A DNA stretch of 8,159 nucleotides from the NCBI GenBank assembly GCA_026394635.1, contig JAPKXV010000229.1, positions 1-8,159 on the forward strand, in the 5' to 3' direction. Origin of the DNA: Methanoregula sp. Lineage in GTDB: Archaea > Halobacteriota > Methanomicrobia > Methanomicrobiales > Methanospirillaceae. Both the position numbers and the translations under genes were made by a program. The notes beneath the pieces were generated by a model. It searched no databases and was not told the DNA's origin. It was given only the letters and a program-made list of their open reading frames with translations. Position 1 is the first letter of the stretch; every line of letters begins with the position of its first letter. Below, one piece after another: positions 6,317 to 8,159 of the stretch.

Positions 6317-6499
6317 ATGCCGGTTACAGTCGAAGGAAAAATGGTTGACGGGCGAACGATCATCCTCGATCACCCGCTGGCAAACGGTCAGAGTGAAGTC
6401 CTCGTACTGCTGAAAAAGAAGACCGGCCGGACCAAGATCCCTGTTCCGGAACAATTCGCCATGCTGATTGCTGAAACCGATATTGAAGAGCTCTATTGA
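6317..6499 (+). CDS. Probable antitoxin of the PIN toxin
   Basis: 60 residues from ATG 6317, with AAAGGAGC ending 5 nt upstream. The protein is acidic at its C-terminus (ETDIEELY) and has a beta-rich N-terminus (MPVTVEGKMVDGRTIILDHP, then EVLVLLKKK). I do not recognise a firm family. The layout is faintly like short archaeal antitoxins of the DUF104/AF2212 type that accompany PIN toxins. The role rests mainly on context: size, position directly upstream, and a 1-nt overlap (TGATG) with the PIN gene, which implies co-translation. It would bind and inhibit the toxin and may repress the operon. Confidence 0.7.
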   Translation: MPVTVEGKMVDGRTIILDHPLANGQSEVLVLLKKKTGRTKIPVPEQFAMLIAETDIEELY

Positions 6500-6990
6500 T
6501 GAAAATATCCAGCCTTCAGGATTGTTCCGTATTCATCGACACCAATATTCTCATCTATGCATTTACCACGACACGGTTCACTCCTGCCTGTGAAGAATTG
6601 CTCGAAAATGTGCGGAATGGTGTGGTAAAGGGCCATGTCAACAGCACGGTCATCGATGAGTTCTTCCACAAAGTCCTGCTCATGCAGGTATATGCGGAAA
6701 AAGGATTGCAGCCAAAAGAAGCGATTGCATTCCTGAAACAGAACCCGGAACGGATAGCGGATTTTCCCCTCCCGTTCGATGTAACCCGGGAAGTACTCCA
6801 CGATTATGGGATTATCGTCCTTGATACCGCGCCACTCCTGGATGAAACCCTTGCATTCTCACGAAAGTACGGCCTCCTCTTCTCCGATGCTCTCCATGCA
6901 GCCAGCTGCACGCATTATGCTCTTGCTCATCTCGTCACGAATGATCGTGATTTTTCCCGGGTCGATTGTATCTCGGTGATTGCACCGTAA
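6499..6990 (+). CDS. PIN-domain ribonuclease toxin (VapC-like)
   Basis: 163 residues from ATG 6499, which overlaps the antitoxin stop by one base. A TTG at 6496 is in frame but less likely. PIN domains are Mg2+-dependent ribonucleases; VapC toxins cut tRNA or rRNA. The acidic active-site residues are present: D14 in VFIDTNILIYAF, E54 in VIDEFF, D130 in FSDALHAA, and D149 in VTNDRDF. The protein is longer than typical 130-residue VapC toxins because of an extended helical region (about 57-100). It forms a two-gene operon with the upstream antitoxin. The pair is flanked by near-identical repeats at 6091 and 7078. The RNA target cannot be read from the sequence. Confidence 0.88.
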   Translation: MKISSLQDCSVFIDTNILIYAFTTTRFTPACEELLENVRNGVVKGHVNSTVIDEFFHKVLLMQVYAEKGLQPKEAIAFLKQNPERIADFPLPFDVTREVLHDYGIIVLDTAPLLDETLAFSRKYGLLFSDALHAASCTHYALAHLVTNDRDFSRVDCISVIAP

Positions 6991-7040
6991 CAGATGGATC
7001 GATCCTCCGGGTTTCAGCAGAACCAAATGGCCATCCGTCT

Positions 7041-7254
7041 AGTTCCGGAGAATTCGAGTCCTTTCCGGTACCACTCACTCTCCTAAAATCTCCGGTAACC
7101 GCAAGTCCCGGTGCCCGTTCATGTACCGGCAATTCCCAAACGCCCCACGCTCACCGGCCTACGGCTGCACCATCACGCGGGACCAGCCAGCCCCCGGGTT
7201 TCAGCAGGGGCGGGTGGGGCCTGTGCCGGGAAATTTCCCGGCCGGACCCTGCAC
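7041..7254 (+). repeat. Mosaic intergenic repeat, copy 5 (B left part then full A module)
   Basis: This fills the 6991-7337 gap between the convergent PIN operon and the DUF2164 gene. It starts AGTTCCGGAGAATTCGAGTC, continues CCTTTCCGGTACC and CTCTCCTAAAATCTCCGG, then the A module, which is almost identical to copy 4. It ends with an 18-bp palindrome and GCCGGACCCTGCAC, matching the end of copy 2. A stray A fragment, CCGGGTTTCAGCAG (about 7007-7020), precedes it, suggesting a tandem or rearranged copy. Confidence 0.9.
7225..7242. repeat. Perfect 18-bp palindrome at the end of repeat copy 5
   Basis: GCCGGGAAATTTCCCGGC is its own reverse complement. Copy 2 holds a degraded version (GCCGGAGATTTCCCCGCCGG). 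Flanking GTGC and GCAC (about 7222-7254) could extend the pairing. It may be a structural end of the repeat, a protein-binding site, or an RNA hairpin between the two convergent genes. Confidence 0.7.
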
Positions 7255-7337
7255 GGAAAAAATCAGGGATGAGTATACCTCTCATCAAAATTATTCCGGG
7301 ACCTTCTCGATCCTTCATCAAAAAACGGATCTCCTTG

Positions 7338-7571
7338 TTATTTTTGGATGGACAATAGATCTTCAATTGCATTTCCCATGTATTTGTGAGAATCATAAAC
7401 GCCCTGATTGTAAAATTCCGGTGCTATTTTATCCAGTATGAAATCCAAAATCAGGCCCGCAGCCAAATCGCCAATTTCTTCTTCTCTCTCTTTTAAAAAA
7501 TAATTTTTTATCTCAGAGATCATATCGTCCCTTCTCTCTTTCGTTACTTTGATAGAATTTTCATTTTTCAT
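7338..7571 (-). CDS. DUF2164 family protein
   Basis: 77 residues from ATG 7571. The in-frame ATG at 7580 adds three residues but abuts the GGGG ribosome binding site, whereas ATG 7571 lies 9 nt from it. The sequence IKVTKERRDDMISEIKNYFL, then REEEIGDLAAGLILDFILDKIAPEFYNQGV, follows the DUF2164 pattern: a helix, an E-R-x-E-E-I-G-D-L-A core, LDFI, and the YNQG motif at residues 54-57. The function is unknown. The gene is visibly AT-richer than its neighbours (AAA, ATT and TTA codons are common), which suggests acquisition from another genome. It is a single gene lying between two repeat copies. Confidence 0.85.
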   Translation of the reverse strand: MKNENSIKVTKERRDDMISEIKNYFLKEREEEIGDLAAGLILDFILDKIAPEFYNQGVYDSHKYMGNAIEDLLSIQK

Positions 7572-7672
7572 ACAATCCATCCCCTTTTAAAATCGCATTA
7601 AAAACACAAATAGATCTCCCTATCCGTTCAAATGATAGCCCCACACTTAGTGGATCGCCTGATTCAAGCCCC

Positions 7673-7800
7673 GTCCGGTTCCGGAGCAGCCCAGCCCTTT
7701 CGATAAACGTCCACACTCCCAAAAGCCCCCTATCAGTGAATTTCTCCGAGCCCCAAAAACGCCGGCACCTGCCAAACCCGGTGCAGCGAGCCATAGCGTG
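7673..7800 (+). repeat. Mosaic intergenic repeat, copy 6 (B module only)
   Basis: This lies in the 7572-7997 gap between divergent genes. GTCCGGTTCCGGAGCAGCCC is followed by AGCCCTTTCGATAAACG, CACTCCCAAAAGCCCCC, GAATTTCTCCGAGCC, and the hairpin GCACC-N10-GGTGC (about 7765-7784), ending at GCGTG. It matches copy 1 at 1508-1596. The rest of the gap, 7801-7905, shows nothing recognisable. Confidence 0.8.
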
Positions 7801-7910
7801 CGGGTATACTAGCTGATCTCGCCAGTTGTCCTGTCTCACTTGTGTCACACTAACCCCCTTTTTCGGGAGTTTACGAGAATCATAGGTCAGCTTTTCGTTT
7901 ATTTTTAAGT

Positions 7911-7917
7911 TTTTATA
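7911..7917 (+). promoter_or_regulatory. TATA-like box for the lysine-rich small protein gene
   Basis: TTTTATA within an AT-rich run (TATTTTTAAGTTTTTATAGG) is the best archaeal TATA match in the window. Transcription would start near 7942, leaving a leader of about 55 nt before ATG 7998. Confidence 0.5.
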
Positions 7918-7997
7918 GGCTGGTACAACGATACAGGGATATTTTAAGAAGGAAAAAAGCTAATTAGAATCAGCCAAAGGCGTAGTGAGGTGATTAT

Positions 7998-8135
7998 ATG
8001 CCAACGAGTAAGAAACAACTGGTGAAGCTGAACCAAGTAAAGAAGGCCAAGGCAGAAGAGCTCTCGAAGCAGGCAGCATCGGGTAGCGAATCTGCCAAGA
8101 AGAAGCTCAAGAAGCTCGAGACAAAGATCAAGTGA
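7998..8135 (+). CDS. Small lysine-rich protein of unknown function
   Basis: 45 residues, ATG 7998 to TGA 8133-8135. It begins MPTSKKQLVKLNQVKKAKAE and ends AKKKLKKLETKIK; 14 of 45 residues are Lys. It should form two basic amphipathic helices separated by the ASGSES turn (27-32). The reality of this gene rests on a strong ribosome binding site, GAGGTGAT (7987-7994), which extends into the full archaeal anti-Shine-Dalgarno match. It also rests on a TATA-like box at correct range, near-exclusive use of AAG for Lys, and a frame stop just upstream that fixes the ATG. I recognise no family. The composition suggests RNA, DNA or ribosome association and high expression, but this is inference. It is divergent from the DUF2164 gene. 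Confidence 0.75.
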   Translation: MPTSKKQLVKLNQVKKAKAEELSKQAASGSESAKKKLKKLETKIK

Positions 8136-8159
8136 GCCGCCTGGCCTTTCCACCTATTT

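Noticed and set aside
6091..7254. Repeats as integron attC sites around gene cassettes
   Set aside because: Toxin-antitoxin units between same-direction repeats recall superintegrons, and AAACGCC/TAACGCC motifs occur. However, no matching GTTRRRY end or attC-type arm pairing was found, genes face both ways, and no integrase is present.
6163..7396. Minus-strand frames ending in KPGGWLVPRDGAAVGR at 6163-6363 and 7151-7396
   Set aside because: The shared ending reflects the 93-nt identical repeat, not a conserved protein; their N-terminal parts are unrelated and overlap real genes.
7561..7848. Minus-strand frame across repeat copy 6 (GSEKFTD region)
   Set aside because: The GSEKF text recurs in copy 1 only because of the B module; the flanking frames differ by indels and there is no start signal.
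1..8159. CRISPR array, tRNA, rRNA or transposase
   Set aside because: The repeats are long, diverged and spaced by genes, not CRISPR-like. No cloverleaf with TTCRA arm, rRNA segment or transposase motif was recognised by eye; a tRNA scan and Infernal run would settle it.

Overview
The window looks like chromosomal DNA from a methanogenic or related euryarchaeon, most plausibly Methanomicrobiales (Methanoregula-like). This is inferred, not proven. The support is a GC-rich background, archaeal-type ribosome binding sites (GAGGTG, AAGGAG, GAGGTGAT), TATA-like boxes at archaeal spacing, and two lipobox-bearing exported enzymes. No tRNA, rRNA, CRISPR array, transposase or integrase is visible.

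Layout, left to right. (1) Minus strand, 1-147: the start of a PAS-domain sensory protein that runs off the left edge, 16 nt behind an unusual exported CinA/PncC-like protein (164-1309). (2) Minus strand, 1683-2112: a hicB-hicA toxin-antitoxin pair. (3) Plus strand, 2557-4671: an exported thimet-oligopeptidase-type (M3) metallopeptidase. (4) Minus strand, 5005-6051: an exported calcineurin-like phosphoesterase, probably made from a leaderless mRNA. (5) Plus strand, 6317-6990: a second toxin-antitoxin pair, a small antitoxin with a PIN/VapC toxin. (6) Minus strand, 7338-7571: an AT-rich DUF2164 gene. (7) Plus strand, 7998-8135: a 45-residue lysine-rich protein with a very strong ribosome binding site.

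The most striking feature is not a gene. All six gaps between transcription units (1420-1596, 2192-2398, 4862-4950, 6091-6235, 7041-7254, 7673-7800) carry copies of one mosaic repeat family. It is built from two modules (A and B here), and every copy points the same way although the genes point both ways. The copies either side of the PIN toxin-antitoxin pair include a 93-nt block that is identical at a 988-bp offset, so that pair sits between near-perfect direct repeats. The region therefore reads as gene units, two of them toxin-antitoxin modules, separated by same-direction repeats.

The genes do not form one pathway. Three encode exported proteins (CinA-like, M3 peptidase, phosphoesterase), two modules are toxin-antitoxin systems, and the rest are small proteins of unknown role. 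This mix, with the AT-rich DUF2164 gene and the repeats, suggests accessory rather than core DNA.
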